A stretch of 12,081 nt of DNA from Bdellovibrio sp. (GCA_003176075.1 PSRN01000261.1:1-12081); one strand, 5' to 3'. Counted from the stretch's first letter, positions 1 to 7,784 are shown. The notes: a model not told the origin generated them from the letters alone. Numbers and translations are program-made.

Positions 1-2945
1 AAACCCTGCCATGAAGGATCGAGCCAGGAGGGAATATGAACACCGTTGGTGATGCCGGCGATGGGGAGCTCCGCCGGGCTGACGTCGGGGTTCAGGCGCG
101 AGAACATGTTTTGCGTCACCCCACGGTGAATCTTGCTGACCGCATTGATTCCCTGGCAGGAACGAGCCGCCAAGCCGGTCATGTTGAAGTTGGTGGAGGG
201 GCCGGGACTCAAGCCACGGGCCGTGTCGATGATGGTCTGAACAGTGATCCCGCGGCTCTCGCAATAGGGCGCGAGAACTTCAAGCACTTGGCCCACCGGG
301 AACTGATCATGACCGGCCTCCACCGGCGTGTGGGTGGTGAAAAGGGTGGTGTGGCGGACAAAGGCGGCGGCGTCGTCAAAAGAGAGCTTATGGCGTTGCA
401 TGAGATCGGCGATGCGGCCGACGATGAGAAAAGCCGTGTGGCCCTCGTTCATGTGGTAGACATCGAGGGGAAGCTCCAGCGCTTCGATCAGCTTCAAACC
501 CCCCATGCTGAGGAGCCATTCCTGCTGCATGCGTTTGACCGGGTCGGCGTTGTAGAGACGGTCGGTGATCAGGCGCAAATCCCGATCGTTCGCCTCAATG
601 TCGGAATCCAGGAGGTAAAGGTTCACGCCTTTGATTTTCAGGCACCAGGCGCGAAAGGAGACCTGGCGGTTGCCGAGTTCGATCGACAAGATCAGCTCTT
701 TGCCGTCCTTGTTGTGAACCGCTTGCAGCGGGACTTCGTTCATTTCAGTGCGGTGGTAATGGGCCTCCTGCACGCCCTCGGCGTTTACAAATTGTCGGAA
801 GTATCCGTAAGCGTACATCAGTCCGAAGGCGGCCAATGGCAGTCCCATGTCAGCGGCTGTTTTCAATTGGTCGCCGGCCAGGATGCCAAGACCTCCGGAA
901 TAGATGCGCAGCGGATCAGCGATGCCGTACTCGACACAGAAATAGGCGACCTTTGGTTCGAAGGGGGCGGTGAGGGACTTCAAATGCCCGGCCCTGACTT
1001 CGCCGAACAATTTGGCGAGATGAGGGTCGGCGAGAAGCCGGTTCACATGGTTCGAACTTGTCTGGCGCAGAAAAGCGACGGGGTCCTCGTCGCAGTGGTG
1101 CCACAGATCCTTATCGAGTTGGGCGAAGAACCACAAGGTGTCAGGATCCCAGGTCCAGGACAGGGTGGCGGCGGCGAAAGAAATCAACTCGCGGATTTCG
1201 GCGGGAAAACTTCCGGTGATTTGCAAAGGACGAACATGGGCGCGCACATTGCTTTGGGGAGAAGGAAAATCGATATGGCCCATGGAGAAGGCGCGGAACT
1301 TATCGTACTCAGGATCACGGGTTCGCCGTTGGGCCGCTTCCAGCGCGCGGTCGTAGGCGGCGAGGTAACCAAGGACGAATTCATCCCAGCGGGCTTTCAC
1401 CGAAGTGGCCAGCGCTTTTTCGCTCAAAGCGTTGATCCAATCGGTTCCCCCTTCGAAGCCGCGACCAATGAATTGGGTGATCTCCTGCGCCGACTCGCCA
1501 AATCCCAGGCGGCTGCGTTCGACCACCTTCACGCCGGTTTGCTCGGCGTTCCCCAGCTTCGCGACCCAGGAGCCAAACCCCGCCAGATCCGTCGTCACCG
1601 TCGGCAGTCCCAGCGCCATCGCTTCGTGAGGTGTGTATCCCCAAGGCTCGTACCAAGAGGGGAAGACGGCAAAATCCGCGCCACTCAAAAGCTGCCAATA
1701 GGACTCGCGGATCGCCTGGTCGTGCCCGTCAAGGTAGAGTGGAATGAAAATGGCGTGAACACGGTCGTCCGGCGCGTTGGCAAAAGAAAGAGACTGCATT
1801 TTATGAATGGCCGGGTCCTCCGCCGGTTTGAGCTCGTGGGTGGTGAGGAGGGGGCGGCCTTGAAAGCGCAAGGGCAATCCGTGACCGCGGGGGCACATCA
1901 TAAAGGCCAAAATTTTATGGTCCTTCGGGAATTTTTCATGCAGGCGAAGTCCCGCCATGGATTCCAAAAAAAGATCAAAGCCCTTGTTGCTGAACTCATA
2001 ACGCCCGGAGGAGACGACAATCAGGGTCTTGGCGGCATTGTAGGGGAAGCCGGTCACGCCGCGGGCAATTTCGAGGAGCCGCCCGCGGAATTTCTTTTTT
2101 CGTTCGGGGTTCTGCAGGTCGCGCGGCGGAATATCCGGGGCAAGGCCGTTGGGAACCACTTCGGCGCGGCGGCCGAGAATCATCTCAGTTTCGGCGGCCG
2201 TGATTTCACTGACGGTGGTGAAAGAATCCGCGTGAAGTGCGGCGGCTCGCTCCAAACTGTGTTTGCTCTCGACGTTGCGACTGCGCGCCAACTCGTCGAT
2301 ATTTCTTCCCTGCAACTTATCGTGCAGGGATTGATCGGTGCTTTCAGCGCTCAAAGCACGCCCCAAAACGGTGGAGTGGGTGGTGAAAACCGAGCCGATT
2401 TCAGGGGCCGTCTCATGCAGATGAAGAAGGGCCGCGCCACACATCCACTCGTGGGCGTGCGTGATCACTTGTATGGATTGGGGCAATAGAAGTTGCGTGA
2501 AGATCCGTTCAACCACCTGCCCGACCGCGTAGGAAAAAATCACGGGTTCCAGGTAATCAAAGCCGCCGAAAAGCGAATTGACTCCAAAAGACTCCCAAAG
2601 CTGGGCGAGAAAGCGGTCCTTTTCCTCATAGACGTCCTGGAAGCCCACCAGAAGACATCGCGGTTCGCCGGGGACGAGCCAGCGACCCATGCGGCAGACG
2701 ATGCCCCGCGAACGAAGAGTGGCCAATTCACGCTTGATTTGCGGATCCCAAATTTCTTCACGGAAGGCTGGACTCTCGGCCATGCGGTGAGAGACGTTCG
2801 GTCCGATGCAAATATAGTCCTCGGCGAAGACCCCCTTCATTTCAGCGGCTTTGCTTTGCAAGACGGTGTGAATTCCGCCCACCATATTGCAGACTTCCCA
2901 GGAAATTTCAAAAACGACCGAACGGCGAGTCTTCATCAGCGTCAT
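1..2945 (-). CDS. Glycogen synthase (GT3) - glycogen phosphorylase (GT35) fusion, C-terminus beyond window
   Basis: The frame is open from the ATG at 2945 to the window edge, giving 981 codons with the 3' end missing. Residues 1 to about 550 match GT3 glycogen synthases, the animal/yeast type: N-V-G-G-like loop at 20-24 (here NMVGGIHTV), THAHEW, FTTHSTVLGR, SGRYEFSNKG near 313-323, TTHEL, and FPSWYEPWGYTPHE with the EX7E pair E433 and E441. From about 585 a short-type alpha-glucan phosphorylase begins: SWTWDPD near 597, YSGGLGILAGDQLK near 675, MNEGHTAF near 828, THTPVEAGHD near 868, ITNGVHIPSW near 962. The phosphorylase PLP lysine lies outside the window. GT3 enzymes extend alpha-1,4-glucan from a nucleotide-glucose; GT35 enzymes release glucose-1-phosphate. 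The gene starts 18 nt after the GH57 stop, with a GGGGGG ribosome binding stretch 7 nt before ATG; a second ATG three codons later (2936) is possible. Residue 21 is Met where known GT3 enzymes have Lys or Arg. Domain calls are firm; in vivo direction is unknown. Confidence 0.93.
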   Translation of the reverse strand, partial: MTLMKTRRSVVFEISWEVCNMVGGIHTVLQSKAAEMKGVFAEDYICIGPNVSHRMAESPAFREEIWDPQIKRELATLRSRGIVCRMGRWLVPGEPRCLLVGFQDVYEEKDRFLAQLWESFGVNSLFGGFDYLEPVIFSYAVGQVVERIFTQLLLPQSIQVITHAHEWMCGAALLHLHETAPEIGSVFTTHSTVLGRALSAESTDQSLHDKLQGRNIDELARSRNVESKHSLERAAALHADSFTTVSEITAAETEMILGRRAEVVPNGLAPDIPPRDLQNPERKKKFRGRLLEIARGVTGFPYNAAKTLIVVSSGRYEFSNKGFDLFLESMAGLRLHEKFPKDHKILAFMMCPRGHGLPLRFQGRPLLTTHELKPAEDPAIHKMQSLSFANAPDDRVHAIFIPLYLDGHDQAIRESYWQLLSGADFAVFPSWYEPWGYTPHEAMALGLPTVTTDLAGFGSWVAKLGNAEQTGVKVVERSRLGFGESAQEITQFIGRGFEGGTDWINALSEKALATSVKARWDEFVLGYLAAYDRALEAAQRRTRDPEYDKFRAFSMGHIDFPSPQSNVRAHVRPLQITGSFPAEIRELISFAAATLSWTWDPDTLWFFAQLDKDLWHHCDEDPVAFLRQTSSNHVNRLLADPHLAKLFGEVRAGHLKSLTAPFEPKVAYFCVEYGIADPLRIYSGGLGILAGDQLKTAADMGLPLAAFGLMYAYGYFRQFVNAEGVQEAHYHRTEMNEVPLQAVHNKDGKELILSIELGNRQVSFRAWCLKIKGVNLYLLDSDIEANDRDLRLITDRLYNADPVKRMQQEWLLSMGGLKLIEALELPLDVYHMNEGHTAFLIVGRIADLMQRHKLSFDDAAAFVRHTTLFTTHTPVEAGHDQFPVGQVLEVLAPYCESRGITVQTIIDTARGLSPGPSTNFNMTGLAARSCQGINAVSKIHRGVTQNMFSRLNPDVSPAELPIAGITNGVHIPSWLDPSWQG

Positions 2946-2963
2946 GGGCGCGCCCCCCTTTTT

Positions 2964-4172
2964 TCAGAAAATCTTGGGCGGCGAAGCCACCACGGGTATT
3001 ATATGGAGTTTGATGTCGGTAATCACGTTCATGAAAGTCAGGAAGGCTTCATATGGACTCTTGTAGGGACTGAAATAGGTATGGACATCGCCGTCTGAAA
3101 ACCATTTTGTACACATATAGTAGAGATGATCGGAGGTCAGAAGCCGGCGCCAAGTCTCGAGCAGCTCGGGATTGTTGCGCGAGCGGATTTCCGGACCCAT
3201 CTCGTGAACGGCCTGGAAGGCCTTATTCTGCATCGAGTTTCCGAGCCATGCCGTCACGTCCCGCTCAAGGTCGGCCCAGGAAACCAGGCGTGAAAATGAC
3301 AGCGGACCATGGGAGGGAAGCCGCTCCACGGCCTCCGAGGGGGTCACAAAGCAATTGTCGGGGTGTTTCAGAATCTCCGTCGGCAGCCGGCGCATGAACT
3401 GGAAGATGCCGGTGTCCTCCCACTGGTGTTCGCCAAAGGTCTCGTAATCCATGAAAAGGTTGACCAGCTCGCCGGCGCCGTTCAAGTGATGAATCCAGCC
3501 CGCGTACTTTTCGGCGGTGAGGGGCCATTCAGGCCAGCCCCGGTTCGAGAAGCGAAACGCGATATCATCGGCCAAGCGGTAACTCTTCGTCAGGATTTTC
3601 AGATTTTCATGAGGGTGCTCGGTGATGAAGTGAGGCGTGCGCCATCCCAGAATGTCGTCGGCCCCTTCGGCGCAAACCGCCTGAAAACCGAGGGCCGCCA
3701 CTTGCCGGCCGATTTCGTCGTTGTAGATGAGCTCGGTGTTGCGAAAAACGCGCGGCGACTGGTTGAAATATTTCTGCACGGCCTGGCGGTGCAGCTCCAC
3801 CTGGTCAAAGAATTCCACCGGATCATGCAGCGCTGAGAGCGAATGGTAAAAAGTCTCGCCGAGGAACTCGACGCTGCCGGTGGCGGCCAGTTCTTGAAAC
3901 GAAGCGAGAACCTCGGGTCCATAGAGAAGCATCTGTTCAATCACCGTTCCGGAAAGCGAAAAGGCGACGCGAAAGCGGCCCTCGTGATGGCGGATCAAGT
4001 CCAGCAGCAGGCGGTTCGCGGGCAAGTAACATTTCTCAGCCACCTTGCTGAAAATGGCGCGATTCTTGGCCTCGTCAAAGTATTGGTGATCGTAACCGAC
4101 GGACTGGCGGCGGTAGCGGCGCAAACGGAAAGGTTGATGAACTTGAAAATAAAAACACAGCGCCGGCATCAT
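2964..4172 (-). CDS. GH57 alpha-amylase / 4-alpha-glucanotransferase-like enzyme
   Basis: This 402-residue cytoplasmic protein has no signal peptide and carries the GH57 conserved regions in order: VHQP at 11-14; GSVEFLGETFYH at 99-110; FRNTELIYND at 143-152, with the expected nucleophile E147; LFMDYETFGEH at 239-249, with the expected acid/base D242; and the helical region around SWADLERDVTAWLGN at 298-312. The family cleaves or rearranges alpha-1,4-glucans, and about 400 residues is the usual length of the compact amylase-like subgroup found beside glycogen genes. Exact specificity (alpha-amylase, transferase or branching) cannot be read from sequence. Its position between two glycosyltransferase genes argues for intracellular glycogen or maltodextrin processing. 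The protein starts MM; the ribosome binding site fits the second ATG at 4169 better. Its last codons overlap a short repeat found again near 8490. Confidence 0.92.
   Translation of the reverse strand: MMPALCFYFQVHQPFRLRRYRRQSVGYDHQYFDEAKNRAIFSKVAEKCYLPANRLLLDLIRHHEGRFRVAFSLSGTVIEQMLLYGPEVLASFQELAATGSVEFLGETFYHSLSALHDPVEFFDQVELHRQAVQKYFNQSPRVFRNTELIYNDEIGRQVAALGFQAVCAEGADDILGWRTPHFITEHPHENLKILTKSYRLADDIAFRFSNRGWPEWPLTAEKYAGWIHHLNGAGELVNLFMDYETFGEHQWEDTGIFQFMRRLPTEILKHPDNCFVTPSEAVERLPSHGPLSFSRLVSWADLERDVTAWLGNSMQNKAFQAVHEMGPEIRSRNNPELLETWRRLLTSDHLYYMCTKWFSDGDVHTYFSPYKSPYEAFLTFMNVITDIKLHIIPVVASPPKIF
2976..2997 (+). repeat. Short palindromic repeat, copy 1
   Basis: This 22-bp sequence matches 8487-8508 at 21 of 22 positions and has the core GGCGGCGAAGCC(A/G)CC, a stem closed by a GAA triloop. 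The GCGAAGC heptamer is known to form an unusually stable DNA mini-hairpin. This copy lies in the last codons of the GH57 gene, encoding part of its PVVASPPKIF tail, and has one mismatch in the stem. It resembles a REP-type element, but only two copies are visible here. Confidence 0.5.
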
Positions 4173-4175
4173 CGA

Positions 4176-4181
4176 CCTCCC
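4176..4181 (-). promoter_or_regulatory. Ribosome binding site of the GH57 gene
   Basis: The minus strand reads GGGAGG, then TCG, then ATGATG. Spacing is 3 nt to the first ATG (4172) and 6 nt to the second (4169), so the second is the more likely start, giving 401 residues. The site directly abuts the TTA repeat bounding the palindromic element at 4185-4368, so the hairpin base in the mRNA would lie within a few bases of the ribosome landing site. Confidence 0.6.
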
Positions 4182-4184
4182 TTA

Positions 4185-4368
4185 GAGCGTGTTTGAAAAA
4201 TTATGGCGTAACGAGGTTTTGGCTGACCGACCGCTGGTCTTCGCGCAAAGAAGCGAAAAATCCTGCGACGTATCACCGGGGATACGCCTCGGATTTTTCG
4301 CTTCTTTGCACTCGCCATCGGCACGGCCATCCAAAACCTCGTTACTCCATTATTTTTCAAACACGCTC
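4185..4368. mobile_element. MITE-like 184-bp imperfect palindrome with TTA direct repeats
   Basis: The outer arms 4185-4222 and 4331-4368 are inverted copies (36 of 38 bases), beginning GAGCGTGTTTGAAAAAT. An inner pair, 4245-4263 and 4291-4309, is a perfect 19-bp inverted repeat. The centre is CGTATC-loop-GATACG (4269-4286). The element is flanked on both sides by TTA (4182-4184 and 4369-4371), as expected for a 3-bp target duplication. It encodes no protein. The arrangement fits a miniature inverted-repeat element mobilised by a transposase elsewhere; 3-bp TNA duplications are known for some IS5-family groups, so that family is a candidate only. It spans the junction between the GT4 and GH57 genes and supplies codons SVFEK plus the TAA stop to the former. 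In the operon mRNA it would form one very long hairpin. Confidence 0.75.
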
Positions 4369-5726
4369 TTAGCCATTTGCAGGGTATTGAGATAGATTTC
4401 AAACGTTCTGCGGCCGGCCACCCGCCAGTTGATTTTTTTCAGCTCCTGCCTGGCCATCTTCATCAAATCAGTGCGCAATTCCCCATGCGTGAGGGCGCCG
4501 ACCACGAGATCGGCCATTTCATCAACGTCCCAAAAGTCAGATTTGAGGACGTGGGAAAGAACCTCGGAGACCCCGGACTGGCGCGAAATCAAAACGGGCA
4601 CATCAAAACAAAGGGCCTCCAGGGGAGTGATGCCAAAAGGCTCGGAAACCGAAGGCATGATATAGAGGTCGGCCTGTTGAAAAAGCAGATCGCGGTCCCG
4701 TCCCTTGACGAAGCCCTCGAATTCAAAAACTTGCTCGAGCCCCCGCTCGCGCACCAGCTCGCGCACGCGCGGATAAGAATCCCCCTCGCCGGCCATGACA
4801 AAGCGAACATGGGGGATAAAGCGCGCCACCTGCGCCGCCACTTCGACAAAATACTCCGGTCCCTTTTGAAAAGTGATCCGGCCCAAGAATAGGACGGTCT
4901 TGCGGTCCCGTGGCGGGGGCGGCGAAAGCGGGGGTGAAAGCTCGACGGCCCAAGTCGTCGCCTTCGGCGACTCCGCAGAGGAGCCCGGCTCTTGCACGCC
5001 GTTGTAAACCACGAAGATTTTCTTCTCTGCAAGGCCATAGATTTCGATGATTTTTTGTTTGGTGAAATGGCTGACGGCGATGACCGTGTCGGCTTGTTGC
5101 AGAGCCCGGCGCTCGATGGAAGAAATCGTCGTGTTGACGGCGTCGCCGCTGCGGTCGGTCTCCAAACTATGGACATGCAGGATCAGAGGCTTGCCCGTGG
5201 CCTTGGCCGCGGCGAGAGCGGCCGGATAAGTCATCCAGTCGTGCGCATGGATCAGGTCAAAATCAAGAGTTTGGGCATGGGCCAGACAGCGTTCCGCGAA
5301 GCGGTCGACTTCGGCAAAAAGGTTTTGGCCATAAAGAGCACCGCCGCTGCCTGGCTCGCTCGCCTGCAGCAGGTGGATCAATTCTTCAAGGCCCCTTGGC
5401 CCGCCGGCCCAAAGCCTTTCCCGGTCCGCCAAAGAAAGAGGTCGAAGGTAAGGCATGAGCCAAGAATCGATAGGCAAGGTTTTCAGCCGGGTCCCGTCGC
5501 GGCTCTCGTCCCAGCTCTCGTCGGCAGCTGTCTTGCCTAAAGGCCGCCGGGTCGCATCCACCAAGCGAAGATGGCGGGCCTGTTCGCCACCGAAGAGCCG
5601 GGGCAAAAGAAAGGTGATCGCGACCGGCTCATCGGCCAAGGCCTTGGTCAAACCTTCGCACGCCGTACCTAGCCCGCCGCTGATGTGTGGAGGATATTCC
5701 CAGCCAAGCATCAGCACGCGAATCAT
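4350..5726 (-). CDS. GT4 glycosyltransferase, glycogen-synthase-like
   Basis: This 458-residue GT-B fold enzyme has the acceptor-side loop GWEYPPHISGGLGTACEGL at 8-26, IHAHDWMTYP at 159-168, the linker to the second domain ending in VVYNGV near 249-254, the donor phosphate-binding GRITFQKG at 282-289, and the EX7E motif SEPFGITPLE with E362 and E370. The N-terminal motif is typical of the GT4 enzymes encoded next to GH57 and debranching genes in Bacteroidota glycogen cassettes. The likely role is extending alpha-glucan, or making an oligosaccharide primer, from a nucleotide sugar; donor and product are not provable here. The frame stays open 15 codons upstream (to 5771), but MIRVLMLGWEYPPHISGG is the natural family start, and its ATG overlaps the debranching enzyme stop as ATGA, indicating translational coupling. 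The final six residues (KSVFEK) and the stop come from the inserted palindrome, so the native C-terminus has probably been altered. Confidence 0.9.
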   Translation of the reverse strand: MIRVLMLGWEYPPHISGGLGTACEGLTKALADEPVAITFLLPRLFGGEQARHLRLVDATRRPLGKTAADESWDESRDGTRLKTLPIDSWLMPYLRPLSLADRERLWAGGPRGLEELIHLLQASEPGSGGALYGQNLFAEVDRFAERCLAHAQTLDFDLIHAHDWMTYPAALAAAKATGKPLILHVHSLETDRSGDAVNTTISSIERRALQQADTVIAVSHFTKQKIIEIYGLAEKKIFVVYNGVQEPGSSAESPKATTWAVELSPPLSPPPPRDRKTVLFLGRITFQKGPEYFVEVAAQVARFIPHVRFVMAGEGDSYPRVRELVRERGLEQVFEFEGFVKGRDRDLLFQQADLYIMPSVSEPFGITPLEALCFDVPVLISRQSGVSEVLSHVLKSDFWDVDEMADLVVGALTHGELRTDLMKMARQELKKINWRVAGRRTFEIYLNTLQMAKSVFEK

Positions 5727-7747
5727 AAGTTGAGCATCCTGCGAAGGCGGATCAACTCGGCCACGCTCCACGCCTGAGCCGGTGCCCCGCGCGCGGCGTG
5801 GGGCACGTCCCCATCAAAAATTTCACTCACATGGCCAAAACAGGGACCGGATTCCAGCTGCTGACAGAGAATTTGCACGCTCGGGTTGAGGTCTCGCTGG
5901 GCTTCAGCGGTGCCGTGCACCTGCACCAGCGCCTCGGCATAAATGCCAAGGAGCCAAGGCCACACTGTCCCTTGATGATAAGCCTGGTCCCGCGCCGGTT
6001 GCGGCCCCACGTACAATCCCCGGTAGCGCGGATCAAAAGGCGACAAAGTCCTTAAACCCATCGGCACACGCAGCTGATCGCGAACCGCCTGCAAAGCGCT
6101 TTTCCTCACGCGATTGGTCAGCAAAGCCACGGGCGAAGCCAAGGCCCACAACTGATTGGGCCGCAATGAAAAATCGCCGACATCATCAACCGCGTCGGCC
6201 AAATGAGGGTGGTTTTCGGCGGTGAAGATCGAACTGAACTGGGGAGCGGCGGTCTCGAGTGCATCTTGCATCGATCGGCGATCGGCGGTGCCCGGTGACT
6301 CCTCGAGAAGCCAAGACAGGGCGGTGATGAACAGAGCCTGCAGATCCACCGCAAGACCGAAGCGTGGCGTGACCGGTCGCCCATCGACAATGGCGTCCAT
6401 CCACCCACTGGGGCGGGGATTGGCCAAGACCCGGTAGGCGCCGTTGGTCACCCGCAGCTGAGGATTCCAGGTGCCGGCGAAAAGTTCTTTGACCAGCGCG
6501 AAGGCGGAACGCAAAAAGCGATCCTTGTGGCTTCGCCAAACAGAAGGCAGTTCCGAGCGCAAAAGTTGCAACGCCCGAAAGTAAAACAAAGGAACATCAA
6601 AACCCGTGGCGTTGACCGGCGCTTCAGGACTGACCTGCCGAAGGCCCCGACTTAAGTCTTTCTTTTCGAGCAGAACCTTGCCCCAACTTTCCAAGAGCTG
6701 AAGGCCAAAATCCCGTCGCTGCTTGACGAGCTGGGATTGGCCGTTCCAGTAACAGAGCCCCGGAAGCGCGACAAAAGTATCGCGCGCCCAGACTTCGAAC
6801 CATGGGAAACCCGCCACCACCCCCGGGAGGCCTGAACGGTGGTTCATAAGGTATTGTCCTGCCGACTCAAAGAGCTTGGCTTCCAAGGTGGGCTGGCCGG
6901 CCTGCGCGGCCCTGCGACCCGCCCTTGTGGGCACCGCCATCGCCGGAGGCTGAGCCTCAGCCGGAGCCGGAGCTGGAGCTGGAGCCGGAGCCGCTTGATC
7001 CCGCAAATCAAAGACCCCTAACGAAAATTCGCTCTCTCCCTTGGACAGGGCGACGGTAAACCATCCCGGAGAATAAAGGTCTTCACGGGCGGGGTAGCCC
7101 CGTTCTTCCTCTTGCGGGTAGAAGAGACCGCGGAACCAAACACCTTCTTGATCGAAGCGCGGTCGTTGGCCCTGGCCGTGAACCAGGATCGCGAAGGAGG
7201 AAAGGCCGGCATAGGGCTTGAACTTCCATAAGGCTTGGTCCTTTTCCGGTTGATCGGCGGCGAATTCGCCAAGGCGGCCATCCAAAACGGGATTGGCCGA
7301 AGTCAAGCGGTGCCAAGGGCGGACCAGAAAAAGGGGGCAAAGTCTGATTTCCACATCCTCGAAAAAGCGGGCGTTGTAAGTCAGCCGCAAACCCTCGGGT
7401 TCATCGATCAGGAGCAACCGCCTTTCGAGATCCCCCCAGGGAAAAGAATAGAACCAGCGAACTTCGTGGGCCCGGCTCGCGACCTCGACCAAGCACGAAC
7501 GACCGACCGTCCCCGCCCCCGAACCGAAATCAAGATCCAGGAGGCGGGGGCGGACCCCTGAGGTGGTCTGGGGTCTCAACTCTTCAATGACTTCGCTGAC
7601 AACATTGAGGCATTCGCTTTGTATCGGTTCGCGCACCGTCAATAGGGAGTGGTATTTTCGTCGCGGGAGGCGATCGAAACAGCCCATCGCAAACGAACCC
7701 CAGCGGTTCGAAAGCAACCATTCAGTTGGGCGAGCCAGTTCATCCAT
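5723..7747 (-). CDS. Glycogen debranching enzyme (amylo-alpha-1,6-glucosidase, GDE_N-GDE_C)
   Basis: This 674-residue cytoplasmic enzyme, first in the operon, has two parts. The N-terminal GDE domain begins EWLLSNRWGSFAMG near 9-22 with RRKYHSLL near 29-36. The C-terminal (alpha/alpha)6 domain has FPWFEVWARDTFVALPGL with catalytic-candidate D323, DPRYRGLYVGPQ then YHQGTVWPWLLG near 589-600, and FDGDVPHAARGAPAQAWSVAEL near the end, all hallmarks of GDE_C proteins. It removes alpha-1,6-linked glucose at glycogen branches, complementing the phosphorylase encoded downstream. An Ala-Pro linker (about 252-262), encoded by a hexanucleotide repeat, joins the domains. The start ATG at 7747 has no Shine-Dalgarno sequence, and no better start exists before the upstream terminator, so a leaderless mRNA is possible. 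Its stop TGA overlaps the next ATG. Confidence 0.93.
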   Translation of the reverse strand: MDELARPTEWLLSNRWGSFAMGCFDRLPRRKYHSLLTVREPIQSECLNVVSEVIEELRPQTTSGVRPRLLDLDFGSGAGTVGRSCLVEVASRAHEVRWFYSFPWGDLERRLLLIDEPEGLRLTYNARFFEDVEIRLCPLFLVRPWHRLTSANPVLDGRLGEFAADQPEKDQALWKFKPYAGLSSFAILVHGQGQRPRFDQEGVWFRGLFYPQEEERGYPAREDLYSPGWFTVALSKGESEFSLGVFDLRDQAAPAPAPAPAPAEAQPPAMAVPTRAGRRAAQAGQPTLEAKLFESAGQYLMNHRSGLPGVVAGFPWFEVWARDTFVALPGLCYWNGQSQLVKQRRDFGLQLLESWGKVLLEKKDLSRGLRQVSPEAPVNATGFDVPLFYFRALQLLRSELPSVWRSHKDRFLRSAFALVKELFAGTWNPQLRVTNGAYRVLANPRPSGWMDAIVDGRPVTPRFGLAVDLQALFITALSWLLEESPGTADRRSMQDALETAAPQFSSIFTAENHPHLADAVDDVGDFSLRPNQLWALASPVALLTNRVRKSALQAVRDQLRVPMGLRTLSPFDPRYRGLYVGPQPARDQAYHQGTVWPWLLGIYAEALVQVHGTAEAQRDLNPSVQILCQQLESGPCFGHVSEIFDGDVPHAARGAPAQAWSVAELIRLRRMLNL
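6961..6990 (+). repeat. Five tandem CYGGAG hexamers encoding an Ala-Pro linker
   Basis: The plus strand carries ccggag twice, ctggag twice and ccggag once, in perfect 6-bp register. Read on the minus strand this gives alternating Ala-Pro dipeptides in the interdomain linker of the debranching enzyme. Gain or loss of a unit keeps the frame and changes linker length by two residues. Confidence 0.85.
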
Positions 7748-7755
7748 GATGTTTT

Positions 7756-7784
7756 AGGTTAAGGTCATCGGGACCAAAGAACAA
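7756..7784 (-). promoter_or_regulatory. Weak candidate promoter of the glycogen operon
   Basis: After the terminator at 7801-7827 only about 55 bases remain before the debranching ATG. In them TTGTTC (7784-7779) and TAACCT (7761-7756) are 17 nt apart on the minus strand. The -10 match is poor (3 of 6). Transcription would begin at or next to the ATG, consistent with the missing Shine-Dalgarno sequence. The box assignment is inference. Confidence 0.2.

Noticed and set aside
36..2489. Very long plus-strand open frame of 817 codons
   Set aside because: It is antisense to the GT3-GT35 gene, whose minus-strand frame shows family motifs throughout; the plus translation has none.
2493..3098. Plus-strand open frame of 201 codons
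   Set aside because: It overlaps the start of the fusion gene and the end of the GH57 gene on the other strand and has no recognisable motif.
4185..4368. The palindrome as a simple rho-independent terminator
   Set aside because: It is far longer than a terminator, has nested inverted repeats and TTA flanks, and lies between two genes of one operon.
4589..5176. Minus-strand frame of 195 codons inside the GT4 gene
   Set aside because: It is Arg/Ser-rich, out of frame with the GT4 motifs and typical of a shifted reading of a GC-rich gene.
3309..5540. Several plus-strand frames of 80 to 180 codons
   Set aside because: All are shadows of the GH57 and GT4 genes, produced by codon bias on the opposite strand.
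5727..5771. Upstream ATG for the GT4 gene at 5771
   Set aside because: The extra 15 residues are unlike family starts and would overlap the debranching gene by 49 bases; the ATGA overlap at 5726 is more natural.
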